Translations under genes and position numbers: made by a program
Shown here: piece after piece, positions 16,850 through 17,029 of the stretch
How the letters are laid out: the number at the start of each line of letters is the position of its first letter
How positions within the stretch are numbered: position 1 is the first letter of the stretch
DNA from: Stramenopiles sp. TOSAG23-3
Taxonomy: Eukaryota > Sar
Length of the DNA: 17,029 bases
Reading direction: 5' to 3'
Assembly (NCBI GenBank): GCA_900128585.1
Contig: LT642466.1
Coordinates: 1 to 17,029 of the forward strand
Notes under the pieces: generated by a model
What the model saw: the letters and a program-made list of their open reading frames with translations, nothing else
What the model was told of the DNA's origin: nothing
Databases searched by the model: none

Positions 16850-16979
16850 AACGATCAACAAACCAATAATACCGCTATTAAATGATCTAATAATCATCTA
16901 ATAATAATTATTTTTATTAGTATTTTATACTCGTAGTCGTCTGTCCATATTACATTGTAATGGTATTATATTATATTAT

Positions 16980-16998
16980 TTCCTTCTTTCTTTCTTTG

Positions 16999-17029
<31 letters not shown>
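16980..17029. repeat. (TTTC)n/(TTTG) tetranucleotide array, truncated by window end
   Basis: TTTC units with periodic TTTG replacements, beginning at about 16984 and continuing to the last base. The array is cut by the window edge, so its full length is unknown. Confidence 0.85.

Larger units (their letters stand above)
16621..17029. other. 5' flank of the FKBP gene
   Basis: AT-rich flank presumed to hold the FKBP promoter. On the FKBP coding strand a CAA-rich tract (complement of 16661-16691) lies 40-70 nt before the ATG. Further out are GAT and AAG runs, ATT runs and a TTTC array that runs off the window. No gene is visible. Confidence 0.55.

Overview
The window looks like nuclear DNA of a microbial eukaryote. 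The six genes I can support are all eukaryotic: an ABCC/MRP-type transporter, a NEK-family kinase, an acyl carrier protein with a mitochondrial-type presequence, a large helical protein, a nuclear-looking HhH protein and an ER FKBP. Each is one uninterrupted reading frame, so introns are rare or absent in coding sequence. Coding DNA is of mixed composition, while the gaps are AT-rich and full of microsatellites. An intron-poor protist fits, for example a stramenopile such as a diatom or thraustochytrid relative, but the sequence does not fix the lineage.

Layout: ABCC transporter (230-4267, +), NEK kinase (4595-8293, -), mitochondrial ACP (10241-10585, +), large helical protein (10930-13977, -), HhH protein (14908-15633, +), ER FKBP with EF-hands (15958-16620, -). 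The genes alternate strand strictly. The three convergent gaps are short and nearly equal (327, 344 and 324 bp). The two divergent gaps are long (1947 and 930 bp) and carry most of the simple repeats, along with a homopyrimidine mirror repeat and a nested inverted repeat. Where the longest frame begins at a non-ATG codon (ABCC, NEK, HhH), I took the first in-frame ATG as the start.

The genes do not form an obvious pathway: transport, signalling, mitochondrial lipid and Fe-S/complex I support, possible genome maintenance and ER folding are mixed, as expected for a eukaryotic chromosome. I see no mobile element, CRISPR array, rRNA or tRNA, and no evidence for a new multi-gene system. The items most worth a second look are the uncharacterised C-terminal region of the NEK kinase, the identity of the 1015-residue helical protein, and a few structured non-coding elements in the gaps.
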